A stretch of DNA of 64,000 nt from Sphingomonas insulae (GTDB lineage: Bacteria > Pseudomonadota > Alphaproteobacteria > Sphingomonadales > Sphingomonadaceae). The stretch is taken from contig NZ_CP048422.1 of assembly GCF_010450875.1 (NCBI RefSeq), positions 1,891,001 to 1,955,000 on the forward strand, in the 5' to 3' direction. Below are positions 1-8,291 of the stretch, in pieces. Position 1 is the stretch's first letter, and every line of letters begins with the position of its first letter. The position numbers and the translations under genes were made by a program. The notes beneath the pieces were generated by a model. That model worked only from the letters and a program-made list of their open reading frames with translations. It did not search any database and was not told the DNA's origin.

Positions 1-682
1 GCGCCGCGACGATCTCCGCCTCGCCCTCGGGCGTGTACCATTTTTCCTGCCGCGGGGTCTTCACGTTGCCGGGGATGACGGCGTTGACGCGGATGTTGTC
101 GCGGCCCAGGTCGCGCGCCAGGCTACGGGTCAATCCCTCGATCGCCGCCTTGGCGGTCTGGTACAGGATCAGGTCTTCCAGCCCCAGATGCCAGCTGATC
201 GACCCGAAATTGACGATCGATCCACCGCCCGATTCCCGCATTTTCGGAATCACCGCCTTCGCCGCAAAGAATTGGTGCCGCAAATTAACGTTCATCCGCT
301 CATCCCAATAGGTTGGCGTGACGTCAGCGATCGCGTGGCGGTCGTCGTTGGCGGCGTTGTTCACGAGAACGTCGACGCCGCCCAGTGCCTCCAGCAGATC
401 GGCGAAGACGGTGGCCAGCGCGGTCAGATCGATGAGGTCGAGGCGGCGGAATATCGGCACATGGTCCGCATCCGCCAGATGCGCGACCAGCGCCATGCTA
501 TCCGCTTCGGCGACATCGACGAACGCAACCCTGGCGCCTTGCCTGGCAAATGCCTCGACCAACCCTGCGCCTATGCCGGATCCGCCGCCGGTGACGATCA
601 CCCGCTTGCCACGCAATGACGGGTATTGCGCACGGCGATCGTGCTCGCCGACAGTCGTATCGTTCACGTTCGTATCCCTCAT
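1..682 (-). CDS. xylB: D-xylose 1-dehydrogenase (SDR family), partial at left edge
   Basis: NAD(P)-dependent short-chain dehydrogenase, probably oxidising D-xylose to xylonolactone at the start of the Weimberg pathway. The N-terminal nucleotide-binding motif GGGSGIG, the NNAAND motif and the catalytic YQTAK (Y-x-x-x-K) are all visible. The stretch FGSISWHLGLEDL and the block PGNVKTPRQEKWYTPEGEAE closely resemble my recollection of Caulobacter XylB. The C-terminus lies beyond the left edge. The ATG overlaps the TGA of the upstream FAH-family gene as ATGA, so the two are probably translationally coupled. Family assignment is firm; the sugar specificity is inferred from resemblance and context. 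Confidence 0.88.
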   Translation of the reverse strand, partial: MRDTNVNDTTVGEHDRRAQYPSLRGKRVIVTGGGSGIGAGLVEAFARQGARVAFVDVAEADSMALVAHLADADHVPIFRRLDLIDLTALATVFADLLEALGGVDVLVNNAANDDRHAIADVTPTYWDERMNVNLRHQFFAAKAVIPKMRESGGGSIVNFGSISWHLGLEDLILYQTAKAAIEGLTRSLARDLGRDNIRVNAVIPGNVKTPRQEKWYTPEGEAEIVAA

Positions 683-1821
683 GCCGACAGCAGTCTGCGT
701 GCCGCCAGATTGCCGAACAGTGCAGATAGTCCGAACGTCCAGGGCGGTGCCGCCTTCGACGTGGTGACGGTGTTGACCAGCCGCCCCAGCTTGGGCGTCG
801 TGATCGCAACGGTATCGCCGACCTTATGCGTAAAGCCTTGTCCGACCTGGTCCCGATCCTGTGTCGGGGCGAACAAGGTACCGAGAAACAGCACTAGACC
901 ATCCGGGTACTGATGTTCGCTCAACGCCTGTCGCACCAGGTCCTCGGGGTCGCGGCTGATCTGATCCATCGCACTTGCACCATCGAGCGTGTAGCCGTCG
1001 GCACCGTCGATCCGCAGTGTGATCTCCGCCTGCCGAACGTCGTCCATCGTAAAGGTTTCATCGAACAGCCGGACGAAGGCGCCCAGGGAACAGGAAGCGT
1101 TGTTATCCTTCGCCTTGCCAAGCAGCAGCGCCGATCGACCTTCGAAGTCACGCAGGTTGACGTCATTGCCGAGCGTCGCCCCGACGACCCGGCCATCGGG
1201 ACTGACCAGCAACACGATCTCCGGCTCCGGATTGTTCCAGGTCGAATCGGAACGGATGCCGACATCAGCACCCCAGCCCACCGTTGCCAGCACGGGGGCC
1301 TTGGTGAAGATCTCGGCATCCGGGCCGATCGCGACTTCCAGATATTGCGACCACAGACCCTCGTCGATCAGCGCCTGCTTCAGGACCATCGCCTCGTCGG
1401 AGCCCGGCCGGACAGCGCGCATGCTACCGCCGATCCGTTCTTCCACCCGCGTTCGGACGTCTGCCGCCGCACCAGCATCGCCCCGTGCGCGTTCTTCGAT
1501 GACTCGCTCCATCGCCGATACCGCGAACGTAACGCCCGCTGCCTTGACGCACTGCAGATCGATGGGGCTCAGCAAGCGCGTGTTGCCGTCCACAGACAAT
1601 CCGATCGCATCCAACGCGCCAATCGCGTCACCCTGCGCAGGATCGAAAGCATTGCGTGACACCAAATGCGCTGTCGTCGGTGCGACCCTGCTCATGTCGT
1701 GGACAATTCCGCCGACAATCAAGACGGGGCAGGGACCGTTCCCGCGATCGATGCGACCGATCCAGCGACCGGTGCGCCAGTCTTCGCCGACTGCATCGGC
1801 GGCGTTGAAAGGGGGCGGCAT
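679..1821 (-). CDS. xylX: FAH-family dehydratase, likely 2-keto-3-deoxy-D-xylonate dehydratase
   Basis: A 380-residue fumarylacetoacetate-hydrolase-family protein. Beside the xylose-dehydrogenase-like gene the likely reaction is dehydration of 2-keto-3-deoxy-xylonate to alpha-ketoglutarate semialdehyde. The C-terminal FAH fold is recognisable from the region around AEIFTKAPVLATVGWGADVG and the later DNNASCSLGAF segment. I chose ATG 1821 because GGAGAG stands seven bases upstream; ATG 1836 and GTG 1845 are in-frame alternatives without such a site. It is the first gene of the operon and overlaps xylB by four bases. An L-arabinonate or rhamnonate pathway enzyme of the same family remains possible. 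Confidence 0.8.
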   Translation of the reverse strand: MPPPFNAADAVGEDWRTGRWIGRIDRGNGPCPVLIVGGIVHDMSRVAPTTAHLVSRNAFDPAQGDAIGALDAIGLSVDGNTRLLSPIDLQCVKAAGVTFAVSAMERVIEERARGDAGAAADVRTRVEERIGGSMRAVRPGSDEAMVLKQALIDEGLWSQYLEVAIGPDAEIFTKAPVLATVGWGADVGIRSDSTWNNPEPEIVLLVSPDGRVVGATLGNDVNLRDFEGRSALLLGKAKDNNASCSLGAFVRLFDETFTMDDVRQAEITLRIDGADGYTLDGASAMDQISRDPEDLVRQALSEHQYPDGLVLFLGTLFAPTQDRDQVGQGFTHKVGDTVAITTPKLGRLVNTVTTSKAAPPWTFGLSALFGNLAARRLLSA

Positions 1822-1979
1822 GATCGATCTCTCCATGGCAGGCACGCTAGTTGCCAGGGTATAAATGCGTTCCGAGGGACGGCGACGGGACGCTGATGTC
1901 TTGGAATGAGTCAGCTTGGACCGCTATGCTGTTGTTGCGCTTTCATACCTTTGGGCATCAACGTTCCGCACGACATCCC

Positions 1980-1993
1980 TGTTAGCGATACCA
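1980..1993. promoter_or_regulatory. Candidate LacI/GalR-type operator upstream of xylX
   Basis: TGTTAGCGATACCA is an imperfect 14-bp palindrome (10 of 14 positions symmetric) with the central CG step typical of LacI-family operators. It lies about 160 bases upstream of the xylX start. Caulobacter xylose genes are controlled by a LacI-type XylR, so a XylR-like repressor is the natural inference; no regulator gene is in the window. The rest of the 1822-2168 gap shows no convincing gene. Confidence 0.45.
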
Positions 1994-2168
1994 TTATCGG
2001 ATGGTCGACGTCTGTCAACGGATGTGCAGCAGGATCGATAGCGCGCAGGGACGTGATCGGCTCTGAACGGGTTGCCATTATTGAGGTGCGCTGCTAGGGG
2101 GACCGTTCACACGGCGCGGACCTACCGTCTGCGGCCGCATTAGCTATTGACCGGAGTGATTGGGTTTT

Positions 2169-2375
2169 ATGCAGATCGTCGTCCGCGACAACAATGTCGA
2201 CCAGGCTCTTCGCGCGCTCAAGAAGAAGCTGCAGCGCGAGGGTGTGTATCGCGAGATGAAGCTGCGCCGTCATTACGAGAAGCCGTCGGAAAAGCGCGCT
2301 CGCGAGCGTGCCGCAGCGGTCCGCCGCGCCCGCAAGCTCGAGCGTAAGCGCGCCGAGCGTGATGGTGCGCGTTAA
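2169..2375 (+). CDS. rpsU: 30S ribosomal protein bS21
   Basis: A 68-residue, very basic protein beginning [20 protein letters not shown] and ending in an Arg/Lys-rich tail, the standard bS21 pattern including the [16 protein letters not shown] region. bS21 binds the 30S platform near the anti-Shine-Dalgarno end of 16S rRNA. The ATG at 2169 gives the conserved start; an in-frame TTG nine bases upstream only adds three residues. It is followed after about 100 bases by an FKBP isomerase gene in the same direction. Confidence 0.95.
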   Translation: MQIVVRDNNVDQALRALKKKLQREGVYREMKLRRHYEKPSEKRARERAAAVRRARKLERKRAERDGAR

Positions 2376-2481
2376 GTTGTTCTAATCGTTACAGTGGCGC
2401 GCTGTAGAAGCGTGACCTTTGTGACTTTCAGTGAAACCAACCGGTGACGGCCGGCCCGGCACCACAACTCCAGGTGCAACG

Positions 2482-3057
2482 ATGTCGACCGTCACTGCCG
2501 TCCCGCTGCAGCCCGTAAAGCGCAGCTATCTCGTCTACCTTTGGGTCGGCATCGTGCTTGCCTGCGTGGCGGCGTTCCTGCTGGCTCGACAAGGCGACGA
2601 TTTCCTGACCCGCAACGCGCGCGAGAGCGGTGTTGTGACGACCGCATCCGGGCTTCAGTACACGGTATTGCAACCCGGCCAGCCTGGTGCGCCCAAGCCC
2701 TCCGACACGGACGTCGCACTGGTCAACTACGAGGGCAAGTTGCTGAACGGCACCACTTTCGACAAGTCGCAGCAGCCAACCCCCATGCCCGTCGCGGGCG
2801 TCGTTCCGGGGTTTTCCGAAGCGTTGAAGCTGATGCCGAAGGGCGCGAAATATCGCGTCTGGATCAAGCCGTCGCTGGGTTATGGCGCTGAGACCAAGGG
2901 GCCGATCCCCGGTAATTCCACGCTCGTCTTCGACGTCGAATTGATCGATTTTCTTCCTGAATCGGTTGTTCGCCGGTTGCAGGCGCAGGCCCAGCAGCAG
3001 GGTGCGATGGGTGGCATGCCCGGCGCTCTCCCCCCGGGTGTTACGACCGGCCGATGA
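2482..3057 (+). CDS. Membrane-anchored FKBP-type peptidyl-prolyl isomerase
   Basis: A 191-residue protein with one N-terminal transmembrane segment (about residues 18-35, YLVYLWVGIVLACVAAFLLA) followed by an FKBP domain facing the periplasm. FKBP hallmarks are VALVNYEGKLLNGTTFDKS, PGFSEALKLMPKGAKYRVWI, SLGYG and the terminal LVFDVELIDF. It should catalyse proline cis-trans isomerisation of exported proteins. ATG 2482 is preceded by AGGTG at good spacing; an in-frame GTG 51 bases upstream would add a proline/glycine-rich leader and is less likely. The C-terminus is Gln/Gly/Met-rich and probably disordered. Confidence 0.88.
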   Translation: MSTVTAVPLQPVKRSYLVYLWVGIVLACVAAFLLARQGDDFLTRNARESGVVTTASGLQYTVLQPGQPGAPKPSDTDVALVNYEGKLLNGTTFDKSQQPTPMPVAGVVPGFSEALKLMPKGAKYRVWIKPSLGYGAETKGPIPGNSTLVFDVELIDFLPESVVRRLQAQAQQQGAMGGMPGALPPGVTTGR

Positions 3058-3460
3058 CATTTGAAGGCGGCGGCTTGAGGTGACACGCATGGTTCCTCTG
3101 GCCGCCATCGGCTCAAGAGGCGGGTCACCGAAGATTATTCGGAATCAATGGACTGGAAAGTCGGCGCTCATCGTGGCGTCGGCTTTTGCGTATGCGCCAA
3201 AGCTTTGCGCAGCTTCGTAAATCCGGTCGCACCGCCGAGCCGGCTAGAACATCGTCTAGGTTCGCCTCTCGCAACGATGCCCACGGCAAACTTGGCTCGT
3301 CGGTCCTGTCGCCCTGTCGAGAGATTGATGGTCGAATGCGTCGGCCACGTTTTTGCCCACCATCCTGAAAACTCGATGGCCGGACGGCTACGACCTCTGT
3401 CTCAAAAAGGTGATGAGCTTCGCAACCAAGGTCGGCTTCCGGTGCCGATTTACCGCAGGC
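3058..3460. other. Intergenic stretch with no recognised gene
   Basis: About 400 bases between the FKBP gene and the terminator of the convergent small-protein gene. A 115-codon open frame is present on the plus strand, but its product (Cys/Arg/Pro-rich, no domain) reads like chance coding in GC-rich DNA. No tRNA, riboswitch or clear promoter was recognised. Confidence 0.4.
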
Positions 3461-3489
3461 AAAAAAATAGCGGCCCGAAGGCCGCTATT
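3461..3489 (-). terminator. Rho-independent terminator of the small membrane protein gene
   Basis: AATAGCGGCC-CGAA-GGCCGCTATT is a perfect 10-bp stem with a tetraloop. On the minus strand it is followed by seven T residues (complement of the A-run at 3461-3467), placing an intrinsic terminator just downstream of the leftward gene ending at 3514. Confidence 0.85.
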
Positions 3490-3513
3490 CCCTAGCCGAA
3501 GCTAACGATCAGC

Positions 3514-3759
3514 TTAGTTGCTGTCCGCGTTGTCGTCGCTGTCTGCAACAACGACGATACCAGCAACGACTGCAGCAGCCGCGACCAGCGCGATGATGAT
3601 GCCGCCGCCGGCCAGATCGCTCTTTTTCTTCGAAACCGAACCGGTGCGAACCGACTTCGAAACCGACAGGCTGGCAGCCGGATTTGTCGGAGCGGCAACC
3701 GCCGGAGCGACGGTCATCGTGGCAGCAGCTGCTGCTGCGAGATACTTCCCAAGACGCAT
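3514..3759 (-). CDS. Small secreted/membrane protein of unknown function
   Basis: An 81-residue protein with an N-terminal signal-like segment (MRLGKYLAAAAAATMTVAPAV, Ala-rich with an APAVAA cleavage-like site), a basic serine-rich middle (SVSKSVRTGSVSKKKSD) and a second hydrophobic stretch (GGGIIIALVAAAAVVAGIVVV) ending in acidic DSDDNADSN. I do not recognise a named family. ATG 3759 is chosen because AGAGGGAA precedes it; an upstream in-frame ATG adds a hydrophilic dodecapeptide before the signal and is less plausible. The dedicated strong terminator suggests an independent, well-expressed transcript. Confidence 0.75.
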   Translation of the reverse strand: MRLGKYLAAAAAATMTVAPAVAAPTNPAASLSVSKSVRTGSVSKKKSDLAGGGIIIALVAAAAVVAGIVVVADSDDNADSN

Positions 3760-3926
3760 AATCAGTTCCCTCTTGTGCTCGTCAGTGAGTGCCATGCCAG
3801 AACTAGGTCAGCACGACAACCGCTTATCAACCACCAATCTCGAATGATCCGAGACCGTTGCCGCGCTGCAACATTGCAGAGCTGCATGCTGCGCATAGCA
3901 TGGCAGCCGACCATGTGAAGCCTTAT

Positions 3927-4721
3927 TCACACCAATATCGGCTCATGTGATCGTGTAAAATGACCGGCCTGTATCGTCCAATGCGAAGTGCCTTCCAGCC
4001 CGAGCGCAGTCAATCGACCCGTTTCATATGCACCCGTATCTACACCAATGCGGTGCGGCTGGAGGTCCAAGTCTTCGCTGATGGTATGGCCATGAACAAC
4101 CATCTTTTCAAAAGGTCGATCGTGCCCCAAAAACGGATTGCGTATCCACCTCAAATCCGCGGTTCGCTGGTTGGATAGTTCGACACCGGGGCGGATGCCG
4201 GCGTGGACGAAGAGGTAGTCTCCGATTGTGACCATGTCTTCGAAGCCGAGCATGAATTCCTGATGATTTGCGGGCACCCGATCGACCATTGCGGCGTGCA
4301 GTTCCTCATAGTCCATCCGGTCGTAGTCGGCGGCATCGACGCCGTAGCTGACGATCGTCTCCCGGCCACCGATACGGCAGAACATCCGCAGCGCCTTGGG
4401 ATCGCCCTTGAGCGATTCGAGGAACACCTCCTCGTGGTTGCCGAGCAGGAAGCGGGTGTCGGGCCGGCTGGCGGACAGCAACCGCAGCCGTTCGATCACG
4501 GCGGCGGAGGCAGGGCCGCGATCGACGAGGTCGCCAAGGAAGACGATCGTCGTCCGTGCCGATTCGCGCGCGGCGTCATCCGCGTCGATCCGGGACAGGA
4601 GTTCGCCGAGCAGATCGTCGCAGCCGTGGACATCGCCGACCGCGTAGACACGTTCGCCGGCCGGAATGGCGGCGACGGGCGATGCCGACGCACGGCGCGC
4701 CCTGAGCAGCTTTTTGAGCAT
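3927..4721 (-). CDS. PPP-family serine/threonine metallophosphatase
   Basis: A 264-residue calcineurin-like phosphatase carrying all signature blocks: VGDVHGC, FLGDLVDRG, LLGNHEE and a late VHGHT, supplying the dinuclear-metal ligands. It resembles bacterial PrpA/B-type or bis(5'-nucleosyl)-tetraphosphatase-like phosphatases; the substrate cannot be read from sequence. ATG 4721 is preceded by AGGA six bases upstream; a longer frame starting 60 bases earlier has no such site. It lies downstream of wecC in the same direction, so it could be the last gene of that transcript. Confidence 0.85.
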   Translation of the reverse strand: MLKKLLRARRASASPVAAIPAGERVYAVGDVHGCDDLLGELLSRIDADDAARESARTTIVFLGDLVDRGPASAAVIERLRLLSASRPDTRFLLGNHEEVFLESLKGDPKALRMFCRIGGRETIVSYGVDAADYDRMDYEELHAAMVDRVPANHQEFMLGFEDMVTIGDYLFVHAGIRPGVELSNQRTADLRWIRNPFLGHDRPFEKMVVHGHTISEDLDLQPHRIGVDTGAYETGRLTALGLEGTSHWTIQAGHFTRSHEPILV

Positions 4722-4802
4722 GAAATCCTGTCGTTCGAGCCGAAGCGTGCAGTTAGGCGCCGTCACCCCTGGCTGCAACACCCTGAACCGCAGGTGAAAG
4801 CG

Positions 4803-6101
4803 TCAGCTCGCCAGTCGCAACGCTTCCGTGGCCGCTACCGCGGCGGGCTGATCCGGCCAGATGCCGCGCGTGTCGAGCACGGCCTTGTCGCGCCGTTCTT
4901 CGAGCGGCACCGAGCGGAACACGTCGTGATCGACCAGCACGATCATGATCGGGCAAGTTTCGATCGCGGCATCGATATCGATCAGCCGGGCGCCCGTGCC
5001 GTCGAACGCGGCAGGCAGCGTGCCGGCATAGGGCTCGACGATCCGTATCCGATCGCCGAACCGGGCGGCGAGCAGGTGCGCGATCTTCAACGCCGGGCTT
5101 TCCCGAAAATCGTCGATATTGGCCTTGAAGGCGAGGCCCAGGCAGGCGACCGGCGCGCCCGGTCGCGCTTCGATCAGGGCGGTCGCCTGCGCGACGACGT
5201 GATCGGTCTTGCCATCGTTGACCAGGCGCGCCGTCCGGATGAGCGGCGTGTTGGCGGGATCGGCATGGACGAGGAACCACGGATCCACCGCGATGCAATG
5301 GCCACCGACGCCGGGCCCCGGCTGCAGGATGTTGACGCGCGGGTGACGATTGGCGAGCCGGATCACCTCCCACACGTCGACGCCCATCGTATCCGCGACG
5401 AGGCTGAGTTCGTTGGCGAAGGCGATGTTGACGTCCCGAAAGGCGTTTTCGGTCAGCTTGGTCATTTCCGCCGCGCGAGCGGTGGTCGTGACACAGGCAC
5501 CGCGGACGAAGCGGCGGTAGAAGGTCAGCGCCTTGCGTGCGCACCGCGGCGTGATGCCGCCGATCACCCGGTCGTTGTCGATCAGTTCGACGAGGATGCG
5601 GCCCGGCAGCACGCGTTCCGGGCAATAGGCGATCGCGACGTCGGCAGCGTCCCCGGTGCGCCCGGGTACGCGCAGGTCCGGGCGCAACTGCGCGAGCAGG
5701 TCGCGGACCTTTTCGGTCGTACCGACCGGTGAGGTCGATTCGAGGATGATCGTGTCGCCGGTCTTGAGCACTGCAGCGATGGTCGTCGCGGCTTGCAGGA
5801 CATAGCCGATGTCGGGCGCGTGATCGTCGGCGAACGGCGTCGGCACGGCGATGACGAAGACGTCCGCAGGTTCAATCATCGTCGATGCGCGCAGCGATCC
5901 CCGTGCGACGACGCCGGACACGAGGCCGTCGAGGTCGACTTCCTCGATATGCACCTTGCCCGAATTGACGGTATCGACGACCGATTCGGTAACGTCGACC
6001 CCGAGCACGCGCGCACCGGTACGGGCGATGATGGCGGCGGTCGGCAGGCCGATGTAGCCGAGACCGAGAACGACGACCTTCAGTTCAGAGTCCGAAATCA
6101 T
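4803..6101 (-). CDS. wecC: UDP-N-acetyl-D-mannosamine dehydrogenase
   Basis: A 432-residue nucleotide-sugar dehydrogenase of the UDP-glucose/GDP-mannose dehydrogenase family. The Rossmann motif VVVLGLGYIGLPTA, VPTPF, ESTSPVGTTE, the central KLTENAFRDVNIAFANEL and the catalytic-cysteine motif GPGVGGHCIAVDPWF are present, followed by the C-terminal domain LGLAFKANIDDFRESPA. It should oxidise UDP-ManNAc to UDP-ManNAcA for surface polysaccharide. It starts inside the end of wecB (17-base overlap), consistent with coupled synthesis of substrate and product enzymes. Confidence 0.92.
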   Translation of the reverse strand: MISDSELKVVVLGLGYIGLPTAAIIARTGARVLGVDVTESVVDTVNSGKVHIEEVDLDGLVSGVVARGSLRASTMIEPADVFVIAVPTPFADDHAPDIGYVLQAATTIAAVLKTGDTIILESTSPVGTTEKVRDLLAQLRPDLRVPGRTGDAADVAIAYCPERVLPGRILVELIDNDRVIGGITPRCARKALTFYRRFVRGACVTTTARAAEMTKLTENAFRDVNIAFANELSLVADTMGVDVWEVIRLANRHPRVNILQPGPGVGGHCIAVDPWFLVHADPANTPLIRTARLVNDGKTDHVVAQATALIEARPGAPVACLGLAFKANIDDFRESPALKIAHLLAARFGDRIRIVEPYAGTLPAAFDGTGARLIDIDAAIETCPIMIVLVDHDVFRSVPLEERRDKAVLDTRGIWPDQPAAVAATEALRLAS

Positions 6102-7263
6102 CGGCGACGATCCTTGCGATCCGATTGCTTGCCAGGCCGTCCCCGAATGGATTGTGGGCACGCGCCATTGCGGAATAGGCGGCTTTGTCGTCCAGAAGCG
6201 TGAAGACTTCGGAAACGATCCTGCTCTCGTCCGTCCCGATCAGCTTTGCCGTGCCGGCCGCGACGCCTTCGGGACGTTCGGTGGTGTCACGCATCACGAG
6301 CACGGGCTTGCCCAGCGCCGGCGCTTCTTCCTGCACGCCGCCGGAGTCGGTCAAGGCGAGGTCGCAGAGTTCGAGCGCGCGGATGAACTGGGGATAATCG
6401 AGCGGGGCGATGCGTGCGACATTGGTGGCATCGCCGAGCACGGCGTCCATGACCGCGCCGACATTGGGATTGGGATGCATCGGAAACAGGATCGCCACAT
6501 CCTTCCGCGCCGCGATGCGGGCGATGCTGCGCGCGATCGCTGCCATGCCGTCGCCGAAATTTTCACGCCGGTGGGTGGTCACCAGGATCACGCGCTTGCC
6601 CACAAACCGATCTGCCAGCGAATCGAGGCCGGCTGCCAGTGCGGGCGTCGCCGCGATCCGGTCGCGCGTCCAGTGCAGCGCGTCGATCACCGTATTGCCG
6701 GTGACGTGCACGCCGGACGTCACATTCTCGCGTGCCAGCGCCGCAGCGGCGGTGTCGGTGGGGGCGAAGTGAAGGTCGGCGATCGGCGCGACGATGCGGC
6801 GGTTCACCTCTTCGGGCCAGGGATGATAGATATTGCCGGACCTTAGCCCCGCCTCGACATGCGCGACCGGGATCTTGCGATAATAGCCGGCCAGCGCACC
6901 CACCATCGCCGTCGCCGTATCGCCCTGTACGATGATCCGGTCGGGTGCGACGCGGTCCATCACCTCGCCCAGCCCGGTGAGGAGGCGTGCGGTCAGCCGA
7001 TCGAGCGACTGGCCGGGTTCCATCAGGTCGAGGTCGATATCGGGCGTCAGCCCCGCGATGGCCAGCACCTGGTCGAGCAGGCCGCGATGCTGCGCGGTGA
7101 CGCAGGTGACGACGTCGATGCCGCCGGCGTATTCGAGCGCGCGGATCACCGGGAACAGCTTGATCGCCTCCGGCCGCGTGCCGAAGACGATCAGCACCCT
7201 GGGGCGCGTAGGTGTGCGCGATGGCGGGCGCGTGGGCGAGTCCATGGCGGCCGGGTCTATCAT
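6085..7263 (-). CDS. wecB: UDP-N-acetylglucosamine 2-epimerase (non-hydrolysing)
   Basis: A 392-residue epimerase converting UDP-GlcNAc to UDP-ManNAc. Family marks are VFGTRPEAIKLFPVI at the N-terminus, HVEAGLRSGN, PWPEEVNRRI, VTTHRRENFG, FPMHPNP and the C-terminal LTDSGGVQEEAPALGKPVLVMRDTTERPEG. AAGG precedes ATG 7263 at good spacing; ATG 7245 is an alternative. It heads a wecB-wecC operon divergent from galU. The short 94-base divergent gap to galU probably carries both promoters. Confidence 0.93.
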   Translation of the reverse strand: MIDPAAMDSPTRPPSRTPTRPRVLIVFGTRPEAIKLFPVIRALEYAGGIDVVTCVTAQHRGLLDQVLAIAGLTPDIDLDLMEPGQSLDRLTARLLTGLGEVMDRVAPDRIIVQGDTATAMVGALAGYYRKIPVAHVEAGLRSGNIYHPWPEEVNRRIVAPIADLHFAPTDTAAAALARENVTSGVHVTGNTVIDALHWTRDRIAATPALAAGLDSLADRFVGKRVILVTTHRRENFGDGMAAIARSIARIAARKDVAILFPMHPNPNVGAVMDAVLGDATNVARIAPLDYPQFIRALELCDLALTDSGGVQEEAPALGKPVLVMRDTTERPEGVAAGTAKLIGTDESRIVSEVFTLLDDKAAYSAMARAHNPFGDGLASNRIARIVADDFGL

Positions 7264-7357
7264 GTGTGCCTTAATATGGGGCTAAGCATCCCGCCGGCGG
7301 ATTTGCCAACCCGCACCGGCGCACCTAAACCCCCGTGCCGCAACGAATGGGGTAACG

Positions 7358-8227
7358 ATGACGATCAAGCGAGTGCGCAAGGCGGTCTTTCCGGTGGCGG
7401 GTCTCGGCACGCGATTTCTGCCGGCGACGAAGGCAATGCCGAAGGAGATGCTGACCGTCGTCGACAAGCCGCTGATCCAATATGCGGTCGAAGAGGCGCT
7501 GGAAGCCGGCATCGAACAGATCATCTTCGTCACCGGGCGCGGCAAGGGCGCGCTCGAGGATCACTTCGATATCTCGTACGAGCTGGAGGACACGATGCGC
7601 GCGCGCGGCAAGTCGCTGAGCGTGCTCGACGGCATCCGGCAGAAGCCGGGCAGCCCGTGCTACATCCGCCAGCAGGAGCCGCTGGGCCTGGGCCATGCGG
7701 TGTGGTGCGCGCGCGAGATCGTCGGCGACGAGCCGTTCGCGGTGCTGCTGCCCGACGAACTGATGGTCGGCAAGCCCGGCTTCATCAAGCAGATGGTCGA
7801 GGCCTATGAGCGGGTCGGCGGCAACATCGTCGGCGCGCTGGAGGTGCCGGACAGCGAGACCGACAAATATGGCATCATCTCGCCCGGCGCGGTCGATGGC
7901 CGGCTGACCGAGGTGAAGGCACTGGTCGAGAAGCCCAAGCAGGGCACCGCGCCGTCGAACCTGATGATCCCCGGCCGCTACATCCTCCAGCCCGAGGTCA
8001 TGCGGATCCTCGAGAGTCAGGAAAAGGGCGCGGGTGGCGAGATCCAGCTGACCGATGCCATGGCGCAGTTGATCGGGCAGCAGCCGTTTCATGGCTTCAC
8101 CTTCGACGGGCAGCGCTACGATTGCGGCGACAAGGCCGGGTACATCCAGGCGAACCTCGCGCTGGCACTGGCGCGCGAAGACATCGGTCCGGCCGTGCGC
8201 GCGTTCGCGGAAACGGCGCTGCGCTGA
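7358..8227 (+). CDS. galU: UTP-glucose-1-phosphate uridylyltransferase
   Basis: A 289-residue nucleotidyltransferase making UDP-glucose from UTP and glucose-1-phosphate. The signature GLGTRFLPATKAMPKEML near the N-terminus, the LGLGHAVWCAREIVGDEPFAVLLPDEL block and the C-terminal GEIQLTDAM and YDCGDKAGYIQAN motifs are all present. Length fits the family. Divergently arranged with wecB-wecC, it points to surface polysaccharide precursor supply. Confidence 0.95.
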   Translation: MTIKRVRKAVFPVAGLGTRFLPATKAMPKEMLTVVDKPLIQYAVEEALEAGIEQIIFVTGRGKGALEDHFDISYELEDTMRARGKSLSVLDGIRQKPGSPCYIRQQEPLGLGHAVWCAREIVGDEPFAVLLPDELMVGKPGFIKQMVEAYERVGGNIVGALEVPDSETDKYGIISPGAVDGRLTEVKALVEKPKQGTAPSNLMIPGRYILQPEVMRILESQEKGAGGEIQLTDAMAQLIGQQPFHGFTFDGQRYDCGDKAGYIQANLALALAREDIGPAVRAFAETALR

Positions 8228-8252
8228 CGCACGGCGCTGGTCCGGGCGGGCA

Positions 8253-8290
8253 GCGGGTGGGGCGCGGACGATGAGCCGCGCCCCACCCGC
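8253..8290. terminator. Long perfect hairpin between convergent galU and moeB
   Basis: GCGGGTGGGGCGCGG and its exact complement form a 15-bp stem with an 8-base loop, exactly filling the space between two convergent genes. It has no T-tract on either side, so it is either an unusual bidirectional terminator or an mRNA 3'-end stabiliser. Confidence 0.6.
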
Positions 8291-8291
8291 G

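Noticed and set aside
1906..2097. A 63-codon frame upstream of rpsU
   Set aside because: Cys-cluster composition without ribosome site or family; lies over the operator region.
3922..3930. TTATTCACA, a DnaA-box match
   Set aside because: Single isolated copy beside a phosphatase gene, far from dnaA; likely chance.
4203..5732. A 509-codon open frame on the plus strand
   Set aside because: Antisense to the phosphatase and wecC genes, Arg/Asp/His-rich with no domain; typical of GC-rich DNA.
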